This document shows positions 1 to 8,106 of a stretch of DNA of 64,000 nt, in pieces. The notes below the pieces were generated by a model that was not told the origin of the DNA, did not search any database, and saw nothing but the letters and a program-made list of their open reading frames with translations. This stretch comes from UBA10107 sp963835585 (GTDB lineage Archaea; Nanobdellota; Nanobdellia; Woesearchaeales; UBA10107), in contig CAWIGF010000001.1 in NCBI GenBank assembly GCA_963835585.1, positions 186,001 to 250,000 on the forward strand, written 5' to 3'. The translations under genes and the position numbers were made by a program. How positions within the stretch are numbered: position 1 is the stretch's first letter; the number at the start of each line of letters is the position of its first letter.

Positions 1-36
1 CAAGAAAATTGAAGAAATGACTTCAGCATTCGGAAT

Positions 37-459
37 TTAACCTTTGCCAGCATAATATTTTTTGCTCAATTCGCTCGTGATTGCATTTACTCTTTCGAAA
101 TTCTTAAGCTCTTTTTGAGTCCAAAACTGTTTTACTCTTTTTTCCGCTTTTTCTTTTTCTCCTGGCTTGAACTTAAAGACATCTCCTATCCCATAGAACC
201 AACACCAGGAAATGACATCCGGATTGTGAATCAAATAATGATCTGCAAGATTCGTGTCATACCTGCCTCCAGAAAACGAACCAAAAACTCCCTTGCTAAC
301 CCTTTTCTGTAAAGATTCACGACCACCTGTTCTTTTTACCGCCTCTTCCACAAAATCATAAAGCATCGTATTGGACGGGATAGTACAACCTTCCATTATT
401 GGTTCTTTAAACCCCAAAATTAGCGCGTCCATCGTTCTGTCTTCTAACTCAAATAACAT
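37..459 (-). CDS. Unknown protein encoded directly downstream of a reverse transcriptase
   Basis: I do not recognise this 140-aa family. Its ATG (459) lies inside the last codons of the reverse transcriptase gene (ends 449), an 11-bp overlap typical of translational coupling, so it is very probably an operon partner of the RT. The protein is soluble, with no signal peptide or membrane segment; its middle is rich in Gly, Tyr and Trp (around residues 60-95) and its C-terminal third is charged and probably helical. No nuclease or HTH motif is obvious. By analogy with RT-containing defence operons it could be an effector or cofactor, but that is inference from position only. Confidence 0.75.
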   Translation of the reverse strand: MLFELEDRTMDALILGFKEPIMEGCTIPSNTMLYDFVEEAVKRTGGRESLQKRVSKGVFGSFSGGRYDTNLADHYLIHNPDVISWCWFYGIGDVFKFKPGEKEKAEKRVKQFWTQKELKNFERVNAITSELSKKYYAGKG

Positions 460-1387
460 CTAAACCCTCCATTTTCATACGTACGTTCGCATCCTCGTTA
501 ACCCAAGGGCTATAGTTCACTTCGTTCATCTCAAAAGGCTTGCTCTTATTCTTCAGCCGTTCGCTTTCTGAATTCTTCATCACCTCTCCATCAACAAATT
601 TGTGACCAAGCAGATATATCGAATCCTCTTTCTGAAAGAATAACTTATCCTTAGCAACCGGAAAATACAATTCAGTCAGGTAGATCGCTCCAAGAAACAA
701 TTTTGGTTCTTGTTCATTCTGTGAACTTATTGTGATGTCATCAACCCATCGAGAATATCGAAATCTTCTCTCATTTGATTTTTCAGCAAGCAATACATCA
801 AATTTAAACAATATTCTATTAAACAATGCCATGCTGCAAGGAGATCCTTGTGGCAACGCTCTTTTTCCATCCGAATATTTAGTTGTGTTTAGCATCGAAA
901 GGAGATAGGTGATGGGTTTTCTGTTATCTTCTGAAATATCAGACAATAAAGAGGAGAAGAAATCAACCACGTGTTCAAATGAAATATTCTGAAATGCACT
1001 TTTCAAGTCATATGAAAGGACTGATGCGCACGGCAAATGTGTCTCGAGGCTCTTCTTTACTGACCAACCTTTCTCTCCGCCATGACATGATTTATGCACA
1101 TCTTTGCTTTTTATCAATGGAAGAATATATTCACCCAGAAATATTTTCAGAGGATTTTTCGGGACTGATAATTCTCTTTTTTTATTTCCAGATACTTGTA
1201 CCCATTTGTTGTATAGCGGCTTTCTTTTATTTAAAATAAAGAGGACATCGTCAATTGACGAATCGAACCTGCATTTGTCAACATCGTATTCCAAAATAAC
1301 ATTCTTTAAAGCGTTTCTATTTTTGGGATCTCCAAGTATGTTTTCTAGTTCAATCATGGTTATTTTACAAAAAATCATCCTGTTCAT
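449..1387 (-). CDS. Retron-like reverse transcriptase with a WVDD active site
   Basis: An RNA-directed DNA polymerase of up to 312 aa. Seen: an N-terminal block KKRELSVPKNPLK (69-81) as in retron/group II-type RTs; motif A SYDLKSAFQNI with Asp127; motif B LPQGSPCS (178-185); motif C RWVDDITIS, where Asp216 and Asp217 are kept but the usual Tyr is Trp214; and a late LLGHKF block where retron RTs have their VTG-type motif. There is no maturase/X domain or endonuclease. Motif B is QGSP, not the GxxxSQ form of diversity-generating retroelement RTs. The start is uncertain: Met1 (1387), Met4, or Met11 (1357), the last lying 7 nt after the stop of a 34-aa ORF. It sits between that ORF and a 140-aa partner. 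The class (retron, DRT/UG or other) cannot be fixed by eye. Confidence 0.9.
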   Translation of the reverse strand: MNRMIFCKITMIELENILGDPKNRNALKNVILEYDVDKCRFDSSIDDVLFILNKRKPLYNKWVQVSGNKKRELSVPKNPLKIFLGEYILPLIKSKDVHKSCHGGEKGWSVKKSLETHLPCASVLSYDLKSAFQNISFEHVVDFFSSLLSDISEDNRKPITYLLSMLNTTKYSDGKRALPQGSPCSMALFNRILFKFDVLLAEKSNERRFRYSRWVDDITISSQNEQEPKLFLGAIYLTELYFPVAKDKLFFQKEDSIYLLGHKFVDGEVMKNSESERLKNKSKPFEMNEVNYSPWVNEDANVRMKMEGLDVI

Positions 1388-1469
1388 CCAATGCTTCCCA
1401 ATGCCCTCGTTCCGGAAGGTATAACGGCGTAATCCTGCCGTCTTTTGTTCGTATTGTCACTTCTATCAT
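1365..1469 (-). CDS. Small 34-aa ORF heading the RT operon
   Basis: This short ORF runs from ATG at 1467-1469 to TAA at 1365-1367. It has a good ribosome binding site (GGAG at 1477-1480, 7 nt before the ATG) and a TATA-like element further upstream, which the RT itself lacks. The product starts MIEVTIRTKDGRITPLYLP and ends with an acidic EQDD stretch, a composition that looks coding. It overlaps the longest RT reading frame, but would end just before the internal RT start at 1357, suggesting coupling. It could be a real small subunit or a leader peptide; I do not recognise a family. Confidence 0.5.
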   Translation of the reverse strand: MIEVTIRTKDGRITPLYLPERGHWEALDEQDDFL

Positions 1470-1495
1470 AGTGCATCTCCGCTTGTTTTCAAGCT

Positions 1496-1510
1496 AAATA
1501 GTATATAGAC
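1496..1510 (-). promoter_or_regulatory. TATA-like promoter of the RT operon
   Basis: On the minus strand an AT-rich TATA element (TCTATATACTATTTA) lies about 35 nt upstream of the ATG at 1469, leaving a short leader that contains the GGAG ribosome binding site. On the plus strand a separate TATA-like GTATATAAGG (about 1556-1565) precedes the divergent HTH gene at 1602. The 130-bp intergenic stretch holds no further gene and no obvious msr/msd-type structured RNA. Confidence 0.45.
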
Positions 1511-1601
1511 TTGTAAACTATATGCATTTTACTGCACAGAATTTGTCAATAGTGTTGTATATAAGGCAAAACCTTAAAAAGAAGGAAAATTCCAATAATT
1601 C

Positions 1602-2498
1602 ATGCTTGATGCTGCAACAGTAAAAAAAATAATTGATTTTGTCTTCGTAAGGCCAAGAACTATACAGGAAATCGCAGAACACATCGATAAGAATTGGAGA
1701 ACTGCAGACAGATATGTGCAGGAAATACAGGAAGAGCAGGGAACGCTTTCTACAAGAGTGTTCAGGGAAGGAACAAGAGGGGCGTTAAAGGTCGTATACG
1801 GTGTAAATGCTGAGAAAATAAGCAACACCGTTGCCCAGCAGATCCTTGAAGATCATATTTTCAAATCATTATGGAGAGATGACTTTTCCCCATTTGATAT
1901 TTTCCAATATGTTCCAGAAAATAACAAGCAAGTATGGAGCAGACAAGGAAAAGGGGAGGATTATCTCGGAACTCTTGATAATTTACGTGATTTATTATTG
2001 CAAACTGAAAAACAATTGTTGCTTTTCTCAGGAAACTTATCATTTGTGTTCTATAAAGATAAAAAAATAGATATATTCAGTGTATTTGAGGAACTGGTAA
2101 AGAGAGGAGTTAGCATTAAAGTCGTTTGCAGAGTCGATTTAACAGGATTGGACAATATTAAGAGACTTCTTTCGTTGAATTTCAAATATGGCAAGGAATT
2201 GATTGAAATACATCATAAGCAGCAGCCATTGAGATGTACAGTGGTTGATAAAAAATTCTTCAACATCAAGGAAGTATTCACTCCAACTAGCAGAAACTAC
2301 GAATTACAAAAGAAAACATATGTATTCTATACAATCAATGAAAAGGAATGGCTTGATTGGATCACAAAAATATTCTGGAAAATGTTTTCGCATTCAATCG
2401 ATGCTGGTGACAGAATAGAACAATGGAACAAGGTAAAAGACTCAACCCTTGACTACACCCAGTGGTCTCAATCTGACAACAATCTTCGCAATGCCTAG
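1602..2498 (+). CDS. HTH regulator with TrmB/PLD-like sensor domain
   Basis: A 298-aa probable transcription regulator. The first 60 residues form a winged helix (PRTIQEIAEHIDKNWRTADR, with a helix-turn-helix pattern). The central part (about 120-240) resembles the phospholipase-D-like effector domain seen in TrmB-type archaeal regulators (FEELVKRGVSIKVVCRVD), here without an HKD catalytic motif. The gene is divergent from the RT operon and converges on rtcB, overlapping its 3' end by 57 bp. Its target and ligand are unknown; control of either neighbour is only a guess. Confidence 0.6.
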   Translation: MLDAATVKKIIDFVFVRPRTIQEIAEHIDKNWRTADRYVQEIQEEQGTLSTRVFREGTRGALKVVYGVNAEKISNTVAQQILEDHIFKSLWRDDFSPFDIFQYVPENNKQVWSRQGKGEDYLGTLDNLRDLLLQTEKQLLLFSGNLSFVFYKDKKIDIFSVFEELVKRGVSIKVVCRVDLTGLDNIKRLLSLNFKYGKELIEIHHKQQPLRCTVVDKKFFNIKEVFTPTSRNYELQKKTYVFYTINEKEWLDWITKIFWKMFSHSIDAGDRIEQWNKVKDSTLDYTQWSQSDNNLRNA

Positions 2499-5369
2499 TT
2501 CGTCAGAAACTTTAACGACTTCATCAATGTCCTTGTAAGCGCCTGGTGCCTCTTCTGCTATGCCTGTTATTGAATGACCTTTTACTATGATTCCTTCATG
2601 CCTTAAATCAGAAACCACACTTTCACCTTTGAAATCCCTCAATGCCTGGGTTCGCGACATCATTCTTCCAGCTCCGTGTGCTGTTGAACCTAAACTTAAT
2701 TTCATTCCTTCTTTCGTTCCGACCAAAACATACGATGCAGTCCCCATAGAACCAGGAATTATGACTGGCTGTCCGACTTTCCTGTATATTTCAGGAATTT
2801 CTTTGTTTCCTGGACCAAAAGCTCTTGTTGCACCTTTGCGGTGCATGAAAACCTTCACTTTCTTCCCATCAAATTCTTGCTCTTCAATTTTTGCTATGTT
2901 ATGAGCAACATCGTAAAGAACATGCATAGATTCTTTCTTTATCCCGAATATATTTACAAAACAATTTCTCACCAAATCAGCAATTATGTGACGATTGCAC
3001 CACGCAAAATTGGCAGCAGCTTTCATTGCAGCCAAATAATCACTGCATAATTTAGTTCCAGATGGTGCATAAATCAATTCCCTGTCTGGCAACTTTGTAA
3101 TTTCGTCTGCGAATTCCTTTTCCATCAATCTCAAATAATCTGAACAAACCTGATGCCCAAGTCCCCTACTTCCGCAATGAATCATGACAACAATCTGTCC
3201 TTTCTTCAATCCGAACACTTTTGCGACATTCTCATTCAAAACTTGATCGACAACCTGTACTTCCAAGAAATGATTCCCTGAGCCTAAACTTCCAAGCTGG
3301 TTCTTCCCTCTTTTCTTTGCTCCATCTGAAACCTTGCTTGCATCAGCTCCTTTGTAATTTCCGGATTCCTCTGAATTCTCTATGTCTTCCTTGAAACCAT
3401 AACCATGCTTAACTGCCCATTCTGCTCCATTGTTGAGGACATCATTTAATTCGCTAACGGAAATTTTAACATTTCCTTCCCCAAGTCCTGCAGGAACTGT
3501 TTTGTACATGCAGTCAATCAACTCACTCATTTTATCCTTTACATCGTCAATCATCAATGGAGTTGTCAACAATCTTACTCCACAATTGGATGTTATTATG
3601 TTGTCAGCAATTATTGTGTGAGTATCTGATACGTTAAAATCATAAACAAAATCATCATATTTCTCTAAAGAAATCGATTCAATAGAATCGAAGAGAGTTC
3701 CATACACGTCATTTTCTTTTTTCTTAGTTTTCACAAAGTCATCAAATGAAATGAAATTGAGCGGAATACGTTGTTTTGCATTCTCATAATAATGACGCTC
3801 AATGAAACGTGAATTGATCCCTTTATCTGATAACATCGCTTGTACTTCAGAGAGTTTTAGCCCCTTTTTCTTCAGTGACTTAATATCAACAGTAAGCGCA
3901 GAACGTATTGCTGTAATTCTCTGCTTCGATTTGATGTATAAAACAGCACAATCAGCAATAAAACTCCTCCTGTGATTGTATCCAAATCCGATTGTTGTCC
4001 ACAATCTCAATAAGTTATTCTCATTAGAAGATATTTGAAGCCTGACACGAGATGTACGTCCATATTTATTTTTAAATTCACTTCTATCTGTTATTAGATC
4101 GATCACGACGCCAAAATTCTCAAGAAGTTTCATAATATGTACACAAAACATTCGCCCATTTTTTTTGAACTTTGTGTTTTTATTCATTGAGAAAGTAGGA
4201 CAATCAAACCCAGTCTTTGTATGCGTTCTTGGTGAACTCAATTCCGCCCCAAAAAGTCCTGATAAGAATAGACGTTGTATCCATCTTGGTCCTCGCATAA
4301 TCCATTTTGGAACAATAAAGGGTATTTTTGTTTTTGGTCCGTTGGGATATCCAATCATAAAGAATAATTGCGCTAATGCTCGCGAACTTGCATGTAATTC
4401 ATATGAATGTGAAAAAAAATCCTTTATGCCATACTGCGTAATTATCTTACATCTACGCTTTCTCTCATAGATTGATGCCGAGAATCCTAGCGATTCAATG
4501 TCTTGTTTTACTTCCTTAAGATCGCTAAGAGATTTACTATACGCACCAACTCCATGACTCTTTGCAGAAATTCTTATGCTACCATCACCAAGAAGATAAC
4601 CAAATAATTTTGCTATTATTGGTATTGCAGGATTCGACATTTTCAAAGGAAGTAGATTTCGCTTCTCTAGCTCCCTTTTTAACTCAGTAGAAAGTCCAAT
4701 GCCTTCATCGATAATAATAGAATCGTCTGACTCTTCATATGCAACACCACTAAAAGGAAAAACTGCTATTTCTTGCCCTGCGTTGAGAAGACCTGCCGTA
4801 ACCATCCCAGTTTTGGTTAGGATTGGGTGTTCATTAGTAACTCGTATAGTGTACCCTGCGCGCGTTTTAATTGAAAGAATATTTCCTGTGTGCTTCCGTT
4901 TCATAAAATATGCAGCATCTTTGGGAAAATAGGACTGTCGTTTAGCATCAAAAGAGAAAAGCTTAACTGCACAGTGCTTCGTTTTTAATGTAAATGGCGC
5001 ATTTATATTTTCGAGTTCAATGAAGTCCCGTTCAAAATCTTGTATATGCTTATAATATCCGTGACTTGTAAGTATGTGTGTATCTCTCCCAAAGCAATTA
5101 ATATCATAACCAATTCCACCAGGAGAAATTCCCCCTTTTTCAAAATCTAATGCTGCAACTCCACCTATGCAGAAGCCATATCCTCTATGCGAATCGGGAA
5201 GGGCTATTGCCTCGTAGATTCCAGGCAAATGCGTCATATTCTCGAGTTGCCGTAATGAATCGTCCTTCTTCATGATCTCAAGAAGCTTCTCACTTGCAAA
5301 AACAAATGCCGGAACTTTAGTTCCTTCAAGCTGCCATATATTTTCATTTATTTTCTTCAATTCAACCAT
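2442..5369 (-). CDS. rtcB: RNA-splicing ligase RtcB, with intein
   Basis: RtcB joins RNA 2',3'-cyclic phosphate and 5'-OH ends and seals tRNA exons after intron removal. The 975-aa precursor holds an N-extein of 91 aa, an intein (residues 92-595) and a C-extein of 380 aa; the spliced 471-aa enzyme is normal length. Seen: the split metal-site motif GYDIN / CGVRLL, GSGNHFLE, HCGSRGLGHQ and STAHGAGRMMSR, the last carrying the guanylated His. Archease, its activator, is encoded 35 bp upstream on the same strand. The three tRNA genes in this window all have introns, so the ligase has local substrates. The 3' end overlaps the convergent HTH gene. Confidence 0.97.
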   Translation of the reverse strand: MVELKKINENIWQLEGTKVPAFVFASEKLLEIMKKDDSLRQLENMTHLPGIYEAIALPDSHRGYGFCIGGVAALDFEKGGISPGGIGYDINCFGRDTHILTSHGYYKHIQDFERDFIELENINAPFTLKTKHCAVKLFSFDAKRQSYFPKDAAYFMKRKHTGNILSIKTRAGYTIRVTNEHPILTKTGMVTAGLLNAGQEIAVFPFSGVAYEESDDSIIIDEGIGLSTELKRELEKRNLLPLKMSNPAIPIIAKLFGYLLGDGSIRISAKSHGVGAYSKSLSDLKEVKQDIESLGFSASIYERKRRCKIITQYGIKDFFSHSYELHASSRALAQLFFMIGYPNGPKTKIPFIVPKWIMRGPRWIQRLFLSGLFGAELSSPRTHTKTGFDCPTFSMNKNTKFKKNGRMFCVHIMKLLENFGVVIDLITDRSEFKNKYGRTSRVRLQISSNENNLLRLWTTIGFGYNHRRSFIADCAVLYIKSKQRITAIRSALTVDIKSLKKKGLKLSEVQAMLSDKGINSRFIERHYYENAKQRIPLNFISFDDFVKTKKKENDVYGTLFDSIESISLEKYDDFVYDFNVSDTHTIIADNIITSNCGVRLLTTPLMIDDVKDKMSELIDCMYKTVPAGLGEGNVKISVSELNDVLNNGAEWAVKHGYGFKEDIENSEESGNYKGADASKVSDGAKKRGKNQLGSLGSGNHFLEVQVVDQVLNENVAKVFGLKKGQIVVMIHCGSRGLGHQVCSDYLRLMEKEFADEITKLPDRELIYAPSGTKLCSDYLAAMKAAANFAWCNRHIIADLVRNCFVNIFGIKKESMHVLYDVAHNIAKIEEQEFDGKKVKVFMHRKGATRAFGPGNKEIPEIYRKVGQPVIIPGSMGTASYVLVGTKEGMKLSLGSTAHGAGRMMSRTQALRDFKGESVVSDLRHEGIIVKGHSITGIAEEAPGAYKDIDEVVKVSDELGIAKIVVRLRPLGVVKG
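3585..5096 (-). mobile_element. Intein in RtcB with LAGLIDADG homing endonuclease
   Basis: A 504-aa in-frame intein. It begins with Cys (CFGRDTHILTSHG), has a block B RVTNEHPIL (TxxH), a first dodecapeptide LFGYLLGDGS and a second FLSGLFGAEL in which Glu replaces the usual acidic Asp, and ends YDFNVSDTHTIIADNI then ITSN. The +1 extein residue is Cys. The penultimate residue is Ser, not the usual His. Insertion is exactly before the catalytic metal-binding Cys of RtcB. The boundaries follow from the conserved RtcB sequence on both sides. Confidence 0.95.
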
Positions 5370-5404
5370 AGAATGAAATCAACCAATCTAATTTAAATAT
5401 CTAC

Positions 5405-5827
5405 CTATAAATCAAGCACAACCTGTACCATTACAGAACCCGGCTTTTCCTCTATGCGCATGTCATTGTACGTTACCGCTTTTACCTGTGTTTTGTAATC
5501 ATACTTTTCAACACCGTAATCCCCGGTAACAACTGCAGATAGCTTGAATTTTGTCCCTTGTTCTATCTTCAATGAAACAACTTTCCCTATCACATAATGA
5601 TCTGAATCAATAAGAATTAGGACTTTTTCAAGGAAATCGTACAGCAGTGCTTCCTTGGATTCCGATTCAATGGTGATTTTTTTCTGCTCAACACAATTAA
5701 CCTCTTTGACGTCAATGACGACATCAGTAAGCGCAAGTGCCGCGTTAGCGAACGCTTCATCAAGTGTTTTTCCAAAAGCCTTGAACTCTGAGTCCGCGGT
5801 ATGTTCAATAAAAATATATTTGTCCAT
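5405..5827 (-). CDS. Archease
   Basis: A 140-aa archease, the small protein that activates RtcB by promoting its guanylation and turnover. Seen: an N-terminal FIEHTADSEFKAFGKTLDEA block with the conserved His/Asp metal-site residues, and a C-terminal KAVTYNDMRIEEKPG block diagnostic of the family. Length is normal. It is 35 bp upstream of rtcB and 5 bp downstream of a small unknown gene, so cotranscription is very likely. Together the two genes form the RNA repair/tRNA splicing ligase unit. Confidence 0.95.
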   Translation of the reverse strand: MDKYIFIEHTADSEFKAFGKTLDEAFANAALALTDVVIDVKEVNCVEQKKITIESESKEALLYDFLEKVLILIDSDHYVIGKVVSLKIEQGTKFKLSAVVTGDYGVEKYDYKTQVKAVTYNDMRIEEKPGSVMVQVVLDL

Positions 5828-5832
5828 CTCAA

Positions 5833-6150
5833 TCAGTACACTTGCAATGAATCAAGGAAATCTCCCTTGTTAGTGCTATCTTTCTTCTGCTCATTCGCGT
5901 CAGAAACAATAGAAAAAGAATCAGATGGGCTTGATTGGGTCGACTGGCTCGGAGAATCAAACATGTTGAACAATCCAGGAGCCGATGATGCCTGTGAACT
6001 CTGTGAAGCTGATGTGTCTGAAAACAGGCTTGGTGCAGATTGTTCTTCATAATAGTTATTTCTCGAAATATTTGAAGAAATCACGCTAAGGAATTGGATA
6101 ATGTGCTTCAAATTGTGCAAATCCTCCTTCGTGTCTATCTCAATCTTCAT
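5833..6150 (-). CDS. Small conserved unknown protein with low-complexity linker
   Basis: About 105 aa if started at the Met of MKIEIDTKEDLHNLKHII (6150); an upstream in-frame Met (6162) is also possible. The N-terminal 30 residues look like a conserved helix-forming segment. The middle (about 38-85) is rich in Ser, Gln, Pro and Thr, like a flexible linker, and the C-terminus is charged. No enzyme motif is visible. It lies between a membrane protein gene and archease with tiny gaps, so it is probably part of the tatD-rtcB run. Function unknown. Confidence 0.65.
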   Translation of the reverse strand: MKIEIDTKEDLHNLKHIIQFLSVISSNISRNNYYEEQSAPSLFSDTSASQSSQASSAPGLFNMFDSPSQSTQSSPSDSFSIVSDANEQKKDSTNKGDFLDSLQVY

Positions 6151-6190
6151 AGCCAATACCAAACCAGGGAACTATAAAAAGGTTATGGAT

Positions 6191-6724
6191 TTACACGGAA
6201 ACTAACTTTCGCTCTTTGCTATGCTTCGAGAAAAACACAAGCCATATCGCCATGGCAGCAAAAACGACAATTAATGGAATGGTCGTATCTTTTGATAATA
6301 TGAAAAGACACAAACCTATCAAGATAATGAATAAAGGTATCAAATCAGATTTGCCTCCTTTGTAACGTGGCTCAGATTCAATATATCCCTTGAATTCGCC
6401 AAGCATGTGTTTTTCTAATACATCTCGGTTCGAATAAATTGAGAAAAGAGTTCTGTGCTCTATTGAGGCAAGATATTTGTTAAGCAATTCTATCCTGTTC
6501 TTGAATCGTTTTTCCGCGCCGCGCAAAAATGAATCGACACGATTATCGCCTTTCGCCGAATACATCTTTTTGATAAGCTCCTCTTCGCTTTTACGGTTGC
6601 GATGAGCATTTCTGAATGCTCCCTGAAGAGCTGAAAGATACTCTTTCTTTAATCGTTCAGCTTCGGCTTTTTCCTTAGGAGTAAGAGTCCCGTCCGGTTG
6701 CATATCGAGAACTGGTCTTATCAA
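6191..6724 (-). CDS. Unknown membrane-anchored protein, two C-terminal TM helices
   Basis: A 177-aa protein with a charged, helical N-terminal two-thirds (1-125) and two hydrophobic segments near the C-terminus (LIPLFIILIGLCLFIL and IPLIVVFAAMAIWLVFF), ending in a basic tail. The hairpin arrangement would leave the large N-terminal part on the cytoplasmic side. I do not recognise the family. It is 14 bp downstream of the tatD frame and 40 bp upstream of the small protein gene before archease, consistent with one transcript. Confidence 0.65.
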   Translation of the reverse strand: MIRPVLDMQPDGTLTPKEKAEAERLKKEYLSALQGAFRNAHRNRKSEEELIKKMYSAKGDNRVDSFLRGAEKRFKNRIELLNKYLASIEHRTLFSIYSNRDVLEKHMLGEFKGYIESEPRYKGGKSDLIPLFIILIGLCLFILSKDTTIPLIVVFAAMAIWLVFFSKHSKERKLVSV

Positions 6725-6738
6725 GTTTAAAAAGCTTT

Positions 6739-7522
6739 TCAGAGAAACAATCGCTGGTAATTCATGTAGATGTTTTCCTCAACTTCGTGCACATCCATCT
6801 TCTTTATTTTTGCAATCTCCACAACACTCTGAGCAACATTGGCTGGTTCATTTGTAACACCTGACACAGGGCCCCTCCAGGGGGCGTCAGTCTCAGTAAG
6901 TAATTGATTAATATTCACCATATCTACAAGCATCCGGAAGTGCTGGTTTTTATTCAAAATCGCAGGAACTGAGAAATAATATCCAAGAATCAGCTGCTCT
7001 CTTGATGAGGTTCTTCCTTCCTTCAAACATGTGCAGCATCACTTTCTTAATTCCTGATTTTTCAAGCATCTCTACGCAATCGGCCTCGGCTTCACGCGTG
7101 TGAATTATAATGGGTTTGTTTATTCTCTTTGCAAAATCAAGTATTTTCTGAAAATTAATTTTCTGCTCCTCGTGCCTTGTCTTGTCCCAGTGATAATCAA
7201 GACCACACTCGCCAACAGCAAGGATCTCGTTCTTGTGGATTTCGATGAATTTCATCTCTTTTTCCAAGTCGAACGGCTCAATCTGCCTTGACAATCCGCT
7301 TTCATCGGCTTCTCCGAGCAAATCAATCGGATAGAGTCCAAGAGAACATTTTATGAAATCGGGATATTTCTTTGAAAGAGCAAGAACTTCCCTATTTGTG
7401 GGAACATTGACACCTGAGCAGATAACGGAAACAACACCTTGTTTTTTGGCGTTTTCAATTACTTTTGGTAGTGAATCCTTGAATGCTTCATGGGTCAAAT
7501 GGCAGTGTGCATCAACGAGCAT
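6739..7522 (-). pseudogene. TatD-family metal-dependent DNase, frameshifted
   Basis: TatD hydrolases are TIM-barrel metal-dependent nucleases. The N-terminal frame (from 7522) carries VDAHCHLTH, GECGLDYHWD, INKPIIIHTREAE and VMLHMFEG; the C-terminal part, in another frame, continues LGYYFSVPAI and LLTETDAPW. The two join near 6986-6992, where a single extra T (GATTCTTGG instead of GATCTTGG on the coding strand) breaks the frame. The combined length is 261 codons plus one base, normal for TatD, and both halves look otherwise intact. The break is therefore either a very recent mutation or a sequencing/assembly error. Confidence 0.9.
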
Positions 7523-7630
7523 TGTTCTTCAAGATGCTACAGCATCCTAAAAAGCCAAGCCATAATGGATTATTTAAACACATGGTAAAATTTATAAACT
7601 AAACAAAGGGGGTGTAATTAGGGTGGAATA

Positions 7631-8038
7631 ATGACTATAATCGGATTCAATTTCAGGAAGATGGTTGCGGAGCGGAACGCTATCACAGCACCAAAAGTGG
7701 ATGTTTCAAGCAACGTCGCAGTTAAGAAAGTTGAGGAAGCATTCATTCCAGTTGGAACCTCAAAGCAGAAGGCATTGAAATTCTCATACGAATACACAGC
7801 GCAATACAAACCAAATGTTGGTTCAATGACAATTGAAGGTGATTTGCTTTTCTTGACGGCAGGAGATACTGTCGACAAAGTCATAAAGGAGTGGAAAAAG
7901 AAGAAATTTGTGGATAAAGAAATACTTAGTCCCGTTCTCAATACTATTCTCACGCGATGCAGCATCAAGGGACTCACCATGAGCCAGGATTTGGGACTGC
8001 CAAGTCCGTTGCAATTGCCAAAAGTAATGATGAAGTAA
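7631..8038 (+). CDS. Conserved archaeal protein of unknown function
   Basis: A 135-aa soluble protein. The pattern (IGFNFRKMVAER, then SKQKALKFSYEYTAQY, VGSMTIEGDLLFL, and a C-terminal LNTILTRCSIKGL with a proline-rich end SPLQLPKV) resembles a small family seen in many archaea, possibly of SecB-like fold; this is recall, not a search result. A TATA-like element (about 7588-7600) and a GGTGG ribosome binding site support the ATG at 7631. It stands alone, followed by the promoter of the next gene. Confidence 0.7.
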   Translation: MTIIGFNFRKMVAERNAITAPKVDVSSNVAVKKVEEAFIPVGTSKQKALKFSYEYTAQYKPNVGSMTIEGDLLFLTAGDTVDKVIKEWKKKKFVDKEILSPVLNTILTRCSIKGLTMSQDLGLPSPLQLPKVMMK

Positions 8039-8106
8039 ACATTACTCTGGCACTAAAGTGCATTGGAACCGAAATATTTATATAGATATACTTTTTTGTA
8101 TATACA

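Noticed and set aside
449..1387. Diversity-generating retroelement
   Set aside because: Motif B is QGSP, not GxxxSQ, and I see no template/variable repeat pair nearby.
979..1424. Two plus-strand ORFs (86 and 106 aa) antisense to the reverse transcriptase
   Set aside because: They lie opposite the RT motifs, have no ribosome binding site or domain, and their codon content follows from the RT frame.
1388..1601. Possible retron msr/msd or DRT-type structured RNA upstream of the RT
   Set aside because: The gap holds a 34-aa ORF and two promoters; I see no long inverted repeats or branching-G stem expected of msr/msd, only a short TATAG/CTATA arm.
6739..7026. A separate 95-aa gene
   Set aside because: It is the C-terminal half of tatD in another frame; the sequence continues the TatD family across a one-base shift.
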